A stretch of DNA of 64,000 bases from Streptomyces sp. BK208 (GCF_004364245.1 NZ_SOAV01000016.1:120374-184373), one strand, 5' to 3'; shown: positions 1-8,897, counted from the first letter of the stretch. Notes: generated by a model from the sequence alone, not told the origin. Numbers and translations are program-made.

Positions 1-44
1 CCTGGCTGCGGATCCGGTACGCGTTCTGAGGACGACCCCGAGGG

Positions 45-63
45 TCAGGTAAGGCGAACCTAA
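45..63 (+). promoter_or_regulatory. Iron box (DmdR/IdeR-type operator)
   Basis: TCAGGTAAGGCGAACCTAA matches the streptomycete iron box TTAGGTTAGGCTAACCTAA at 16 of 19 positions. It lies about 80 bp before the preferred start of the PPOX flavoprotein gene. DmdR1 is known to repress genes behind such boxes when Fe2+ is sufficient; control of this gene is inferred. Confidence 0.8.
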
Positions 64-143
64 GATCAGATAATGTTTTGTGTGCAACAACCGCCGGAGG
101 TGCCCCTTCCGGCCGTTCCGCGCACACCCCAGGGAGCCCGGCC

Positions 144-704
144 TTGCCGCACACGATCGACACGACCGGAGACCGGCCGGACACCGCAGAGGACGGCTGG
201 GTCGAGCTCGGCTCCCGCGCGCAGCTGCGCGAGCTGCTGGGCGAACCCTGGCCCGTCGTCATCGAGAAGGTGCACGACCGGCTCACGGACGACGACCTGG
301 ACATCCTGTCCCGCTCGCCCTTCTGCCTCCTGGCGACCTCCGACGCCGGCGGGAACTGCGACGTGTCGCCCCGCGGCGACACCCCCGGTTTCACCCACGT
401 CCTCGACGCCGGCACCCTCGCCCTGCCGGACCGTGCGGGCAACCGGCGCGGGGACAGCTTCCACAACGTCCTGGACAATCCGCACGCCGGACTGCTGTAC
501 CTGGTCCCCGGCGGCAAGGAGGTGCTCCGGGTCAACGGCCGCGCCCGCATCCTCACCGACGCGCCCTTCTTCGACGCCATGGCGCGGGACGGAAGACGCC
601 CGGACCTCGCACTGCTCCTGGAGATCGACGAGATCTACCTCCACTGCCCGATGTCGCTGAACCGGGCGGGACTGTGGAAACCACAGATGTGGCAGGCGAG
701 TTGA
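144..704 (+). CDS. FMN-dependent PPOX-type flavoprotein (MSMEG_1061-like)
   Basis: The 186-residue product looks like the pyridoxamine-5'-phosphate-oxidase split-barrel family of the MSMEG_1061 type: an N-terminal segment ending in an acidic helix, then the strand FCLLATSDAGG and the motif SPRGDTPGF, and a C-terminal HCPMSLNRAGLW where the family has its conserved Cys and Lys/Arg region. TTG at 144 is chosen because AGGGAG sits 7 bases upstream; an in-frame TTG at 78 would add 22 unconserved residues. The gene sits behind an iron box and just before a siderophore importer, so a role in iron release or iron-linked redox chemistry is plausible but inferred. The true substrate cannot be read from sequence. 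Confidence 0.85.
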   Translation: MPHTIDTTGDRPDTAEDGWVELGSRAQLRELLGEPWPVVIEKVHDRLTDDDLDILSRSPFCLLATSDAGGNCDVSPRGDTPGFTHVLDAGTLALPDRAGNRRGDSFHNVLDNPHAGLLYLVPGGKEVLRVNGRARILTDAPFFDAMARDGRRPDLALLLEIDEIYLHCPMSLNRAGLWKPQMWQAS

Positions 705-782
705 GACCGCCCGCACCGCCGGCGGGCCGAGGTCGGGCGAGTGCCGGGCGGGTCGTGTGAGCCCCGCCCCTACCAGCACTTT

Positions 783-801
783 TTAGGTTAGGCTAACCTT
801 C
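783..801 (+). promoter_or_regulatory. Iron box of the siderophore importer operon
   Basis: TTAGGTTAGGCTAACCTTC matches the iron-box consensus at 17 of 19 positions, with a perfect central dyad. It ends 5 bases before the GTG start of the ATPase gene, so the promoter and any leader must overlap or lie upstream of it. Iron repression by DmdR1 is inferred from the site. Confidence 0.92.
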
Positions 802-806
802 GCTAC

Positions 807-1670
807 GTGAGATCAGCTGAAGACGCAGCCGGTACGCCGCGCCTGCGCGGTCATGAGCTGTCGGCGACGGGCGTGACCGTCGCGTACGACGGCGTGGATG
901 TCGTGCACGACGCGGGAGTCAGGCTCAGGCCCGGTGAAGTGACCGTCCTGGTGGGCCCCAACGGCAGTGGGAAGTCGACGCTGTTGCGGACCGTCGCCCG
1001 ACTGCAGCGGGCCCGCAGCGCCACGCTCAGCCTGGACGGCTCCACCGACGCGATGGCCCTGACGTCCCGTGAGTTCTCGCGGTACGTCGCCCTGCTGACG
1101 CAGGGACGGCCGACGCCGGGCGGGCTGACCGTGCGGGACGTCGTCGAGTTCGGCCGCTATCCGTACCGGGGCCGCTGGGGGCGCCCCGATCCGGACGGCC
1201 CGGCCGCCGTCGACCGGGCCCTCGCCCTCACCGGCGTCGCCGGCCTCGCCGACCGCGGCGCCGACCACCTCTCGGGCGGGCAGTTGCAGCGGGTGTGGCT
1301 CGCGAGCTGCCTCGCCCAGGAGACCGGCGTACTGCTCCTGGACGAACCCACGACCTACCTCGACCTGCGCTACCAGGTCGAACTGCTCGACCTGATCCGC
1401 GACCTGGCGGACGACCACGGCATCGCCGTCGGTGTCGTCCTGCACGACCTCGACCAGGCCGCCGCCGTCGCCGACCGGATCACGCTCCTCGAAGCGGGCC
1501 GGATCGTCGCCGACGGCCCGCCGGAGGACGTACTGACGCCGGAGCGGCTCACCGCCGTGTACGGCATCCGGATCGACGTCGACACCGACCCCCTCACCGG
1601 CCGGCTGCGCACCCGCCCGATCGGCCGCCACCACATACGGAACCCCGAAAGGCTCGGCACCACCTCATGA
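807..1670 (+). CDS. Iron-siderophore ABC transporter ATP-binding protein
   Basis: This FecE/FepC-type ATPase energises import of ferric siderophores from the membrane's inner face. The 287-residue protein has Walker A GPNGSGKST (about 50-58), signature LSGGQLQRV (about 151-159), Walker B VLLLDEP followed by TTYLDL, and the switch histidine in VVLHDLDQA, all intact. GTG at 807 is the only sensible start; there is no good Shine-Dalgarno because the iron box lies immediately upstream, which suggests leaderless translation. Its TGA overlaps the ATG of the lipoprotein gene (ATGA). ATPase-first order differs from many siderophore operons but resembles the S. coelicolor cdt locus as I recall it. Confidence 0.93.
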   Translation: MRSAEDAAGTPRLRGHELSATGVTVAYDGVDVVHDAGVRLRPGEVTVLVGPNGSGKSTLLRTVARLQRARSATLSLDGSTDAMALTSREFSRYVALLTQGRPTPGGLTVRDVVEFGRYPYRGRWGRPDPDGPAAVDRALALTGVAGLADRGADHLSGGQLQRVWLASCLAQETGVLLLDEPTTYLDLRYQVELLDLIRDLADDHGIAVGVVLHDLDQAAAVADRITLLEAGRIVADGPPEDVLTPERLTAVYGIRIDVDTDPLTGRLRTRPIGRHHIRNPERLGTTS

Positions 1671-2650
1671 GACGCCTCCTGCTCACCGCGGCCGCCACCA
1701 CCGCCGCGGCGCTCACCCTCGCCGCCTGCGGCACCACCGAACCCGCCGCCGACAAGACCGAGAAGAAGGCATCCGAGGCGATCACGCTCAAGGACGGCAA
1801 GGGCACCGAGGTGAAGCTCGACGGACCGGCCACCAAGGTCGTCGCCACGGAGTGGAACGTCGTCGAGACCCTCGTCTCGCTCGGAGTCGACCCGGTGGGC
1901 GTGGCGGACGTCAAGGGATACCGGACCTGGGACAGCGCCGTTCCGCTCAAGAACGAGCCGAAGGACATCGGCACCCGCGGTGAGCCGAGCATGGACACCG
2001 TCGCCTCCCTCGCCCCCGACCTCATCGTCGCCACCACGGACCTCACCCCGGCCGCCGTGAAGCAGCTGCGCGAGGTCGCGCCGGTGATCGAGGTGACCTC
2101 CGCCGACGGCACCGGTCAGATCGACCGGATGCTGGGGAACGTCGACCTCATCGCCAAGGCGACCGGCACCACGGACAAGGCCCGGTCGCTGCGCGAGGAC
2201 TTCGAGACCAAGGTCGCCGAGGGCAAGAAGGCCCTGGCCGACGCCGGCCTGGCGGGCAGGAACCTCGCCTTCGCCGACGGTTACGTCGCCTCCAACCAGG
2301 TCTCGATCCGCCCCTACACGGCGACCTCGCTGATCGGTGAGGTCAACGAGGCGGTCGGTCTGAAGAACGCCTGGACGGTGAAGGGCGACGCGGCCTACGG
2401 TCTCGGCACCACCGACGTCGAGGGCCTGACCGAGCTGCCCAAGGACACGCAGTTCGCCTACATCGGCAACGACGACGACCCGAGCGCCACCCCCTTCACC
2501 GGTGAGCTGGCCAAGAACTCCGTGTGGAAGTCCCTGCCGTTCGTGAAGGCCGGGGACGTGCACCGTCTCGACGACGGCATCTGGATGTTCGGTGGCCCCG
2601 GGTCGATGGAGGCGTACATCGACGCCGTCGTCGGCGCCCTGACGAAGTAG
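1667..2650 (+). CDS. Iron-siderophore substrate-binding lipoprotein
   Basis: The 327-residue product starts with a lipoprotein signal peptide ending in the lipobox LAAC (Cys about 19), then a FepB/CeuE-like periplasmic-binding fold: VVATEWNVVETLVSLGV early, then LAPDLIVATTDLTPAAVKQL, and a C-terminal half with FGGPGSMEAYIDAVV. It should capture the ferric siderophore outside the membrane and pass it to the permease encoded next. Its start overlaps the ATPase stop by 4 bases and the permease follows after 7 bases, so the three genes form one coupled operon. Hydroxamate specificity is likely for the family, but the ligand is not readable here. Confidence 0.92.
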   Translation: MRRLLLTAAATTAAALTLAACGTTEPAADKTEKKASEAITLKDGKGTEVKLDGPATKVVATEWNVVETLVSLGVDPVGVADVKGYRTWDSAVPLKNEPKDIGTRGEPSMDTVASLAPDLIVATTDLTPAAVKQLREVAPVIEVTSADGTGQIDRMLGNVDLIAKATGTTDKARSLREDFETKVAEGKKALADAGLAGRNLAFADGYVASNQVSIRPYTATSLIGEVNEAVGLKNAWTVKGDAAYGLGTTDVEGLTELPKDTQFAYIGNDDDPSATPFTGELAKNSVWKSLPFVKAGDVHRLDDGIWMFGGPGSMEAYIDAVVGALTK

Positions 2651-2657
2651 CGGGGTC

Positions 2658-4730
2658 ATGGCCGTCACCGCAACCGAACCCACCGCGGCCCGTCCGTCGA
2701 CGGTCCCCGCCTCCCGGTCGGGCGCGGCCGCGGTGACGGCCGGGATCGTCCTGCTGGTCGCCGTGCTCGCCGTCGTCGACATCACACAGGGCACCGCCGC
2801 CGTCGGACCGTCCGAGGTCCTCAAAGCCCTGACCGGGCGGGCCGACCCGGACGACGCGTCCGTCGTCGTCGCCTCGCGGCTTCCCCGGATGACCGCCGGG
2901 CTCCTGGTCGGGGCCGTCCTGGGCGCGGCCGGCGCCGTGCTCCAGGCGGTCAGCCGCAACGTGCTCGCCTCCCCCGACACCCTCGCGGTGAACGCCGGTT
3001 CCTACCTGGCGCTGGGGCTGGCGGGCGCCACCGGGGTGTCGCTGCCCCTGCTCGCCTCCTCCGGGGTCGCCTTCGTGGGCGGCCTCGCGGCGGCGGCCGT
3101 GGTGCTCGGGCTGTCCGGGCTCGGCACGGGCACCATACGGCTGGTGCTGGCGGGCACCGCGCTGATGCTGGGCCTCAACTCCATGACCGAGGGGCTGCTG
3201 CTGCTCTTCCCGGAGCAGACGAAGGGCCTCTACGCGTGGAACCAGGGCAGCATCGCCCAGAACGGCTTCGACGGCGTCCTGCAGATGCTGCCGATCGCCC
3301 TGATCGCACTGGCCGGGCTGATGCTGACGGCCCGCCGGGTGGACGCGCTGGCCCTCGGCGACGACGCGGCGCGCGGTCTCGGCGTCCCGGTGCGGACCAC
3401 CCGGGTCACGGTGGTCGTGCTCGCGGCGCTGCTGTCCGCCGCAGCGGTGACGCTCTCCGGGCCCATCGGCTTCGTCGGCCTGTGCGCACCCGCCCTGGTG
3501 CGCCCGCTCGGCCGCCGGTTCCGCGGCTTCTCCCGTTCCCGTGCGGCGCTGCCCGCGGCGGCGCTCACCGGTGCGGCGCTGGTGCTCGGTTCGGACGTGC
3601 TGCTGCGCTCCCTGGTCCCGGCCGAACGCTCGGTGGCCGTGCCCACGGGCGTCGTCACGAGCCTGGTCGGTGCCGTGTTCCTGGTCGCCATGGCGCTGCG
3701 GGTGCGGGACACCTCGGGGGCCGGGGCGCCGGACCGGCTGCGGATCCCGAGCCGGGCGGTGTTCCTGACCACGCTCGCCGTCCTGGTCGTGGTCCTGGTG
3801 GGGCTCGTGATCACCGCCGTACTGGTGGGCGACAGCAAGCTGCTGCTCGGGGACGTCGTCAACTGGGCCCAGGGGCGGGCGGGCCGGGCCGTCACCTTCG
3901 TGCTCGACACGCGGGTGCCCCGGGTCCTCGCGGCGCTGGGTGCGGGTGCGGCGCTCGCCCTGGCCGGCACCCTCGTGCAGGCCGTGACCCGCAACCCGCT
4001 CGCCGAACCCAACGTCCTCGGCGTGAGCGGCGGTGGCGCGCTCGGCGCGGTCGTCCTGGTGACCACCGTGCCGACCGCCGGGACGTGGGGTGTGGCGGGA
4101 GCCGCGTTCGCGGGGTCCACGGTCACCGCTGTCCTCGTCTTCGGGCTCGCCGCCCGGGGCGGTTTCCGGCAGAACCGGCTGGTGCTCGTCGGGATCGGCG
4201 TGGCCTCCGGGACGGCGGCGCTGATCAGTCTGCTGATCGTGCTCACCGACCCGTTCAACGCGACCAAGGCGCTGACCTGGCTGTCGGGTTCGACCTACGG
4301 GCGGACCATGCCGGACGTCGTGCCCGTCGCGCTGGCGCTGGTCGTCGGCATCGGCGTGGCCTTCGCCCGGCGCACCGAGCTGGACCTGGTCTCCCTGGAC
4401 GAGGACACGCCGCGCCTGCTCGGCATGCGGCTGGCTCCGGGGCGCCTCGGCTTCCTGGTGCTGAGCGTGGTGCTCAGCTCCACCGCGGTGGCCTGCGCCG
4501 GCACCGTCGGCTTCGTCGGACTGGTGGCCCCGCACGCGGCACGCGCCCTCGTGGGCCGCCGGCACGTGCGGGTCGTGCCGGTCGCGCTCCTGCTCGGTGC
4601 CACGCTGGTGTGCGCCGCCGACCTCCTCGGCCGCACCGTCATCGCCCCGGCCCAGCTCGGCGCGGGCCTCATGACGGCGGTCATCGGCACGCCGTACTTC
4701 CTGTACCTGCTGGTACGGAGCCGTCGCTAG
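2658..4730 (+). CDS. Fused FecCD-type siderophore permease (two permease domains)
   Basis: The protein is 690 residues, about twice a single FecC/FecD subunit, and consists of two homologous permease domains joined head to tail. The first has SRNVLASPDTLAVNAGSYL and GPIGFVGLCAPALVR; the second has TRNPLAEPNVLGVSGGGALG and GTVGFVGLVAPHAAR. Each half supplies about 9-10 membrane segments and one conserved ATPase-docking loop. FhuB is the known precedent for this fused layout. It completes a self-sufficient importer with the two genes upstream. GC-rich, no truncation seen; the ATG at 2658 follows the lipoprotein stop directly. Confidence 0.93.
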   Translation: MAVTATEPTAARPSTVPASRSGAAAVTAGIVLLVAVLAVVDITQGTAAVGPSEVLKALTGRADPDDASVVVASRLPRMTAGLLVGAVLGAAGAVLQAVSRNVLASPDTLAVNAGSYLALGLAGATGVSLPLLASSGVAFVGGLAAAAVVLGLSGLGTGTIRLVLAGTALMLGLNSMTEGLLLLFPEQTKGLYAWNQGSIAQNGFDGVLQMLPIALIALAGLMLTARRVDALALGDDAARGLGVPVRTTRVTVVVLAALLSAAAVTLSGPIGFVGLCAPALVRPLGRRFRGFSRSRAALPAAALTGAALVLGSDVLLRSLVPAERSVAVPTGVVTSLVGAVFLVAMALRVRDTSGAGAPDRLRIPSRAVFLTTLAVLVVVLVGLVITAVLVGDSKLLLGDVVNWAQGRAGRAVTFVLDTRVPRVLAALGAGAALALAGTLVQAVTRNPLAEPNVLGVSGGGALGAVVLVTTVPTAGTWGVAGAAFAGSTVTAVLVFGLAARGGFRQNRLVLVGIGVASGTAALISLLIVLTDPFNATKALTWLSGSTYGRTMPDVVPVALALVVGIGVAFARRTELDLVSLDEDTPRLLGMRLAPGRLGFLVLSVVLSSTAVACAGTVGFVGLVAPHAARALVGRRHVRVVPVALLLGATLVCAADLLGRTVIAPAQLGAGLMTAVIGTPYFLYLLVRSRR

Positions 4731-4864
4731 CGGCCCCTGGTCGCACCGTGGACTCCGTCGGCCGCCGCGGCCCGGGAAGCCGGCTCCTTCACGATCCGGT
4801 TCCCGGCCGCGGCGGCCCGGTGCGTCTGCCCGCGCCCTTGTTAGACGCGGCGTCAAGTTACTGA

Positions 4865-4913
4865 ACCGTAACGAGACAGGCGCTACCCCTGGTAATCCCT
4901 GTCCGGTTACGGT
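4865..4913. promoter_or_regulatory. Long imperfect inverted repeat upstream of the lipase gene
   Basis: Arms 4865-4880 and 4898-4913 pair at 14 of 16 positions around a 17-base loop, and the loop itself holds a TACC/GGTA mini-stem (4884-4887 with 4891-4894). It lies 90 bp before the lipase ATG and about 135 bp after the permease stop. It could be a regulator-binding site, a folded leader, or the terminator of the importer operon; no T-run follows it. Confidence 0.6.
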
Positions 4914-5002
4914 CCGGTAGCCCCACAGGAGCAGCGCGACCACGGCCCTGACCCCACACGGCCGCGGACGACCGGATCCGGCCCTTCCCCAGGAGGTTCG
5001 CC

Positions 5003-6328
5003 ATGCCCCCACGTCCCCGCATGCTCGCCGCGGCGATCGCCGCCGCGCTCGCCCTCGGCGCCCAGGCCGTCCCGGCTTCCGCGGCCGGTGACCCGGCGGC
5101 CACGACCTCCCGCGGCGTCGAGATACCCGCCTTCTACACCCCGCCCGCCGAACTCCCCGGCGCCGACGGCACGCTGGTCCGCAGCGAGCCGCTGCCCCTC
5201 GCGCTGAGCCTGCCCGGCATCGACGGGCCCCTTCCGGGGCGGGCGACCCGGCTGATGTACAAGTCCACCGACGCGAACGGCGAGGCGGTCGCCGTGACCG
5301 GCGCCTACATCGAACCGGCCGCCAGGTGGCACGGCGACGGACCGCGCCCCCTGGTCGCCGTCGCGCCCGGCACCATGGGGCAGGGCGACCAGTGCGCGGC
5401 CTCGATGGCGCTGGAGCACCCGTTGCGTCTCAACGGGCAGACCGTGTCCGTCGGTTACGAGGACCTGTCGGTCTACCGGCTACTGCTGCGCGGCGTCGCC
5501 GTCGTCGTCACCGACTACGTGGGCCTCGGCACCACCGACCGGCTGCACACCTACGTCAACCGCGTCGACGGGGCCCACGCGGTGCTGGACGCCGTACGCG
5601 CCGCGCGTTCCCTCGACTCGGCGTCCGTCACTTCCGAGTCCCGCGTGGGCCTGTTCGGGTACAGCCAGGGCGGCGGCGCCACGGCGGCCGCGGCCGAGCT
5701 CCAGCCCGCCTACGCGCCCGACGTCCGACTGGCCGGCACCTACGCCGGCGCACCGCCCGCCGATCTGACGGAGGTGACGAAGGCGATCGACGGCAGCGAC
5801 CTGGCGGGGGCGCTGGGCTGGTCGCTCAACGGCTTCCTGCAGACCGAGCCCGCGCTACGGCCCATCGCCGACCGGTACGTCAACGAGGCCGGCGAGGCGG
5901 CGCTGAAGGACCTGTCGACCATGTGCGTGGGCGACGCGCTCTTCGGGTACGGCGGCGACAGCAGCACGGACTGGACGAAGACCGGGCAGTCCCTCAGTGA
6001 CGTCATCCGGGCCGAGCCCGCGCTCCAGGACTTCCTGGCCGAGCAGCGCATCGGCGACCTGAAGCCCGCGGGGCCGGTCCGCGTCGCCACGGGCACCGCC
6101 GACGACCTGGTCCCGCACGGCCAGGCCCGCCGGCTGGCCGTCGACTGGTGCGACAAGGGCGCGAAGGTCACGTACGTCCCCGTGCTGCTGCCGGGGGTGG
6201 GCAGCGGCCTGCTGAACCACTTCGCCCCGCTGCTCACCGATCAGGGCAACGCCATCTCCTGGCTCACCGACCGGCTCTCCGGCAAACCGGCCGGCTCCAA
6301 CTGCTGGAGCATGCCGGCCCAGCCCTGA
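5003..6328 (+). CDS. Secreted lipase / alpha-beta hydrolase (LIP family)
   Basis: The 441-residue protein begins with a cleavable signal peptide (residues 1 to about 28, ending ASA). The body resembles the secretory lipase family typified by Candida LIP enzymes: nucleophile elbow GYSQGG with Ser221, acid in TGTADDLVP (Asp367 or 368) and His406 in LLNHF. Two cysteine-bearing stretches may form disulphides. It likely hydrolyses lipid or acyl esters outside the cell. The ATG at 5003 has a strong AGGAGG 6 bases upstream. It stands alone, behind a large inverted repeat and ahead of a perfect terminator, so it is probably monocistronic. Confidence 0.88.
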   Translation: MPPRPRMLAAAIAAALALGAQAVPASAAGDPAATTSRGVEIPAFYTPPAELPGADGTLVRSEPLPLALSLPGIDGPLPGRATRLMYKSTDANGEAVAVTGAYIEPAARWHGDGPRPLVAVAPGTMGQGDQCAASMALEHPLRLNGQTVSVGYEDLSVYRLLLRGVAVVVTDYVGLGTTDRLHTYVNRVDGAHAVLDAVRAARSLDSASVTSESRVGLFGYSQGGGATAAAAELQPAYAPDVRLAGTYAGAPPADLTEVTKAIDGSDLAGALGWSLNGFLQTEPALRPIADRYVNEAGEAALKDLSTMCVGDALFGYGGDSSTDWTKTGQSLSDVIRAEPALQDFLAEQRIGDLKPAGPVRVATGTADDLVPHGQARRLAVDWCDKGAKVTYVPVLLPGVGSGLLNHFAPLLTDQGNAISWLTDRLSGKPAGSNCWSMPAQP

Positions 6329-6340
6329 GCCGTACCACGA

Positions 6341-6377
6341 CCGCTGCCCGGGGCACCCGCGCCGCCCCGGGCAGCGG
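6341..6377 (+). terminator. Perfect 14-bp terminator hairpin after the lipase gene
   Basis: Arms 6341-6354 and 6364-6377 are perfectly complementary (CCGCTGCCCGGGGC) around a 9-base loop, 12 bases after the lipase stop. No T-tract follows, as is usual in Streptomyces. Confidence 0.85.
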
Positions 6378-6456
6378 CTCCGGCATGCGCCTGCCCCGTG
6401 TTGCGGCACAGAATTCGCTGAGGCGAACCGTGACGGAGCGGCAGGAAGGCAGCGGC

Positions 6457-7995
6457 GTGGTCGACGCGAAGCCCGACGACGGGTCCGGCCCCCGGAACGG
6501 GGCGAAGATGCCGAGCACGGTCGCGCACCTGCCGCGGCAGGTGCGCGAGGAGCTGGCCCGCCGGCTGCGCCGCACCAAGCGGGCCTTTCGCGAGGAGGAC
6601 GTCCAGGTCGTCGAGGGGCCGCTGCTCAAGCGCGCGGTCGGGGCCTCGGCCCTCGGCAACTGCATGGAGTGGTTCGACTTCGGCGTCTACAGCTATCTGG
6701 CCGCCACCATCGGGAAGGTCTTCTTCCCCGGCGCCTCCCCCGCCGCCCAGGTCATCTCCTCGTTCGCCACCTTCGCCGCGGCCTTCGTCGTCCGCCCGCT
6801 CGGCGGTCTGGTCTTCGGCCCGCTCGGGGACCGCGTCGGCCGGCAGAAGGTCCTCGCCACCACCATGATCATGATGGCGCTCGGCACCTTCTCCATCGGC
6901 CTGATCCCCAGCTACGCCACCATCGGCATCGCCGCCCCGGTCCTGCTGCTGCTCGCCCGGATGGTCCAGGGCTTCTCCACCGGCGGCGAGTACGGCGGCG
7001 CCACCACCTTCGTCGCCGAGTACTCACCCGACCGGCGGCGCGGCTTCCTCTCCAGCTGGCTCGACTTCGGCACCTTCGTCGGCTACGCCCTGGGTTCGGC
7101 GCTGGTCACCGTCCTGAACCTGTCGCTGACCGACGACCAGATGCTCGCCTGGGGCTGGCGGCTGCCGTTCCTGATCGCCGGACCGCTCGGCGTCATCGGC
7201 CTGTACATGCGGCTCAAGCTGGAGGAGTCCCCCGCCTTCCAGCAGCAGCTCGACGAGCACGAGAAGGGGCTTGCCCAGGAGTCGGCGGGCAGCGAGTTCA
7301 ACACCATCGTGCGCGACCACTGGCGTCCGCTGCTCGTCTGCATGGGCCTGGTGCTGCTCTACAACGTCACCAACTACATGGTCACCGGCTACCTGCCGAC
7401 GTACCAGACGGAGACGCTGGGCCGCTCCAGCGGTTTCGCGGACGTGCTGGTGCTGATCGGCATGGTGTGGATCGTGCTGCTGATCACGTTCCTCGGCCGG
7501 CTCAGCGACCACGTCGGCCGCCGCCCCCTGTACGCCGTCGGCGCCGCGGCGATGATCGTCCTCGCCGTCCCGGCGTTCCTGCTGCTGAGGTCGGACGGCG
7601 TCTGGGCGCCGGTCCTCGGGGTGCTGCTGCTGTCCACCCTGCTGGCGTGCTTCGCCGCGCCCAGCGCCGCCACCCTCCCGGCGCTGTTCCCGACCGCCGT
7701 GCGCTACGCCGCGATGGCCATCGGCTTCAACTTCGCCGTCGCGGCCTTCGGCGGCACCACGCCGCTGGTCACCGAGGCGCTGGTGAGCCTCACCGGCGAC
7801 GACCTGATGCCCGCCTACTACCTGATGGTCGCCGGTGCCGTCGGCCTGGCGACCGTGAGGTTCCTGCCCGAGAGCGCGCAGGTACCGCTGAACGGCTCGC
7901 AGCCCATGGTCGGCTCCCGGCAGGAGCAGCGCGAGCTCATCACGACCTCGAAGGACCTCTACAGCTTCTCCAAGGACCGCTCGACGACCACCTGA
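6457..7995 (+). CDS. MFS transporter, metabolite:H+ symporter (ProP/MHS) family
   Basis: About 12 hydrophobic segments follow a charged N-terminal tail of roughly 65 residues. The sequence shows MHS hallmarks: NCMEWFDFGVYSYLA at the first helix, RPLGGLVFGPLGDRVGR in the loop between helices 2 and 3, and GFSTGGEYGGA. Relatives import proline, betaine, citrate, shikimate or alpha-ketoglutarate with protons; the substrate here is unknown. GTG at 6457 is preferred because GGAAGG lies 8 bases before it; GTG 6430 and ATG 6508 are in-frame alternatives. The 3' end overlaps the convergent exporter gene by 37 bp. Confidence 0.9.
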   Translation: MVDAKPDDGSGPRNGAKMPSTVAHLPRQVREELARRLRRTKRAFREEDVQVVEGPLLKRAVGASALGNCMEWFDFGVYSYLAATIGKVFFPGASPAAQVISSFATFAAAFVVRPLGGLVFGPLGDRVGRQKVLATTMIMMALGTFSIGLIPSYATIGIAAPVLLLLARMVQGFSTGGEYGGATTFVAEYSPDRRRGFLSSWLDFGTFVGYALGSALVTVLNLSLTDDQMLAWGWRLPFLIAGPLGVIGLYMRLKLEESPAFQQQLDEHEKGLAQESAGSEFNTIVRDHWRPLLVCMGLVLLYNVTNYMVTGYLPTYQTETLGRSSGFADVLVLIGMVWIVLLITFLGRLSDHVGRRPLYAVGAAAMIVLAVPAFLLLRSDGVWAPVLGVLLLSTLLACFAAPSAATLPALFPTAVRYAAMAIGFNFAVAAFGGTTPLVTEALVSLTGDDLMPAYYLMVAGAVGLATVRFLPESAQVPLNGSQPMVGSRQEQRELITTSKDLYSFSKDRSTTT

Positions 7996-8897
7996 GGCCC
8001 CGTCGCGGGCCGTCGTCCGCGCGCGAACGGGAGCGAGGCGCCCGACCCGAGGGCGACCCCGGCGAAGACCAGGGCGCTGCCCGCGGCCTGGGCGAGCCCG
8101 TACGATCCCGTGCCGACGAGCGGTGCGGTGCCGACGGCGGCGACCGGGATCAGTCCGGAGAACAGGGTGGCGCGCTCGGCCCCGATCCGTTGCATGCCCA
8201 TGTACCAGCACACGAAGCCGACGACGGTGACCACCACCGCCTGCCACAGCAGCGCGCCCGCCTCCACCGCGTCCGGCCGGCGCAGCCACCCGGCCCCGTC
8301 GGCCAGGACACCCGCCAGGGCCGACTCGGCCGCCGCGACGCCGCACACCACGGCGGACAGCAGCCGCGGGCCCAGGGGCCGCAGCACCGGCACCGCGAGG
8401 ACGGCGAACCCCACCTCGCCGGCCAGCGCGCACACGGAGAAGGCGATGCCCGCGCCGTCGGTGCGCCCCCAGCCCTGGACCGTGAAGGCCCCCACGGCCA
8501 CGAACAGCGCCCCGTACAGGACGAGGTGTTGCGGGCGCCGCCCCTCCAGCAGGGGGACGACGACGGCGACCACCACGGGCGCGCAGCCCACGAGGACGCC
8601 CGGCACGGCGGGCTCGGCGGTGCGTTCCGCGGCGAGGACGGCGAGGTTGAACCCGACCATTCCCACGGCCGCGAGCAGCGCCAGGCGGACCCAGTGGCCG
8701 GGGCCGAGCGCGCGCAGCCGGGTGGCCGCGCCGGGGCCCGCCAGCGGGACGAGCAGCAGGAAGGCAAGGCCGTAGCGCAGGAACTGGCCGCCCGCGTAGG
8801 GATAGTCGCCCAGCAGGCTGTTGGCGGTGAAGGAGCCCCCGACGAGGACACAGGCGAGCGCGGCGAGCAGGGCTCCGCGCGAGGTGGTGGTGTTCAT
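7959..8897 (-). CDS. EamA/DMT-family transporter
   Basis: The 312-residue product is almost entirely hydrophobic with about ten membrane segments in two EamA repeats; GGSFTANSLL near the N terminus, LRYGLAFLLLVPLA and the second-half WYMGMQRIGAERATLFSGLIPV are typical. Family members export amino acids, nucleotides or drugs. ATG at 8897 is used; upstream in-frame sequence lacks a plausible start context. Its last 37 bp are antisense to the end of the MHS symporter gene, a tail-to-tail overlap. Substrate unknown. Confidence 0.88.
   Translation of the reverse strand: MNTTTSRGALLAALACVLVGGSFTANSLLGDYPYAGGQFLRYGLAFLLLVPLAGPGAATRLRALGPGHWVRLALLAAVGMVGFNLAVLAAERTAEPAVPGVLVGCAPVVVAVVVPLLEGRRPQHLVLYGALFVAVGAFTVQGWGRTDGAGIAFSVCALAGEVGFAVLAVPVLRPLGPRLLSAVVCGVAAAESALAGVLADGAGWLRRPDAVEAGALLWQAVVVTVVGFVCWYMGMQRIGAERATLFSGLIPVAAVGTAPLVGTGSYGLAQAAGSALVFAGVALGSGASLPFARGRRPATGPQVVVERSLEKL

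Noticed and set aside
4843..4853. Short palindrome GACGCGGCGTC before the lipase gene
   Set aside because: An 11-bp GC-rich palindrome is expected by chance at this base composition, and the larger 4865-4913 repeat is the better signal.
2496..5012. A very long open frame of more than 800 codons on the minus strand, opposite the siderophore permease
   Set aside because: It has the Gly/Arg/His-rich composition of a GC-rich shadow frame, no domain pattern and covers the well-supported importer genes on the other strand.
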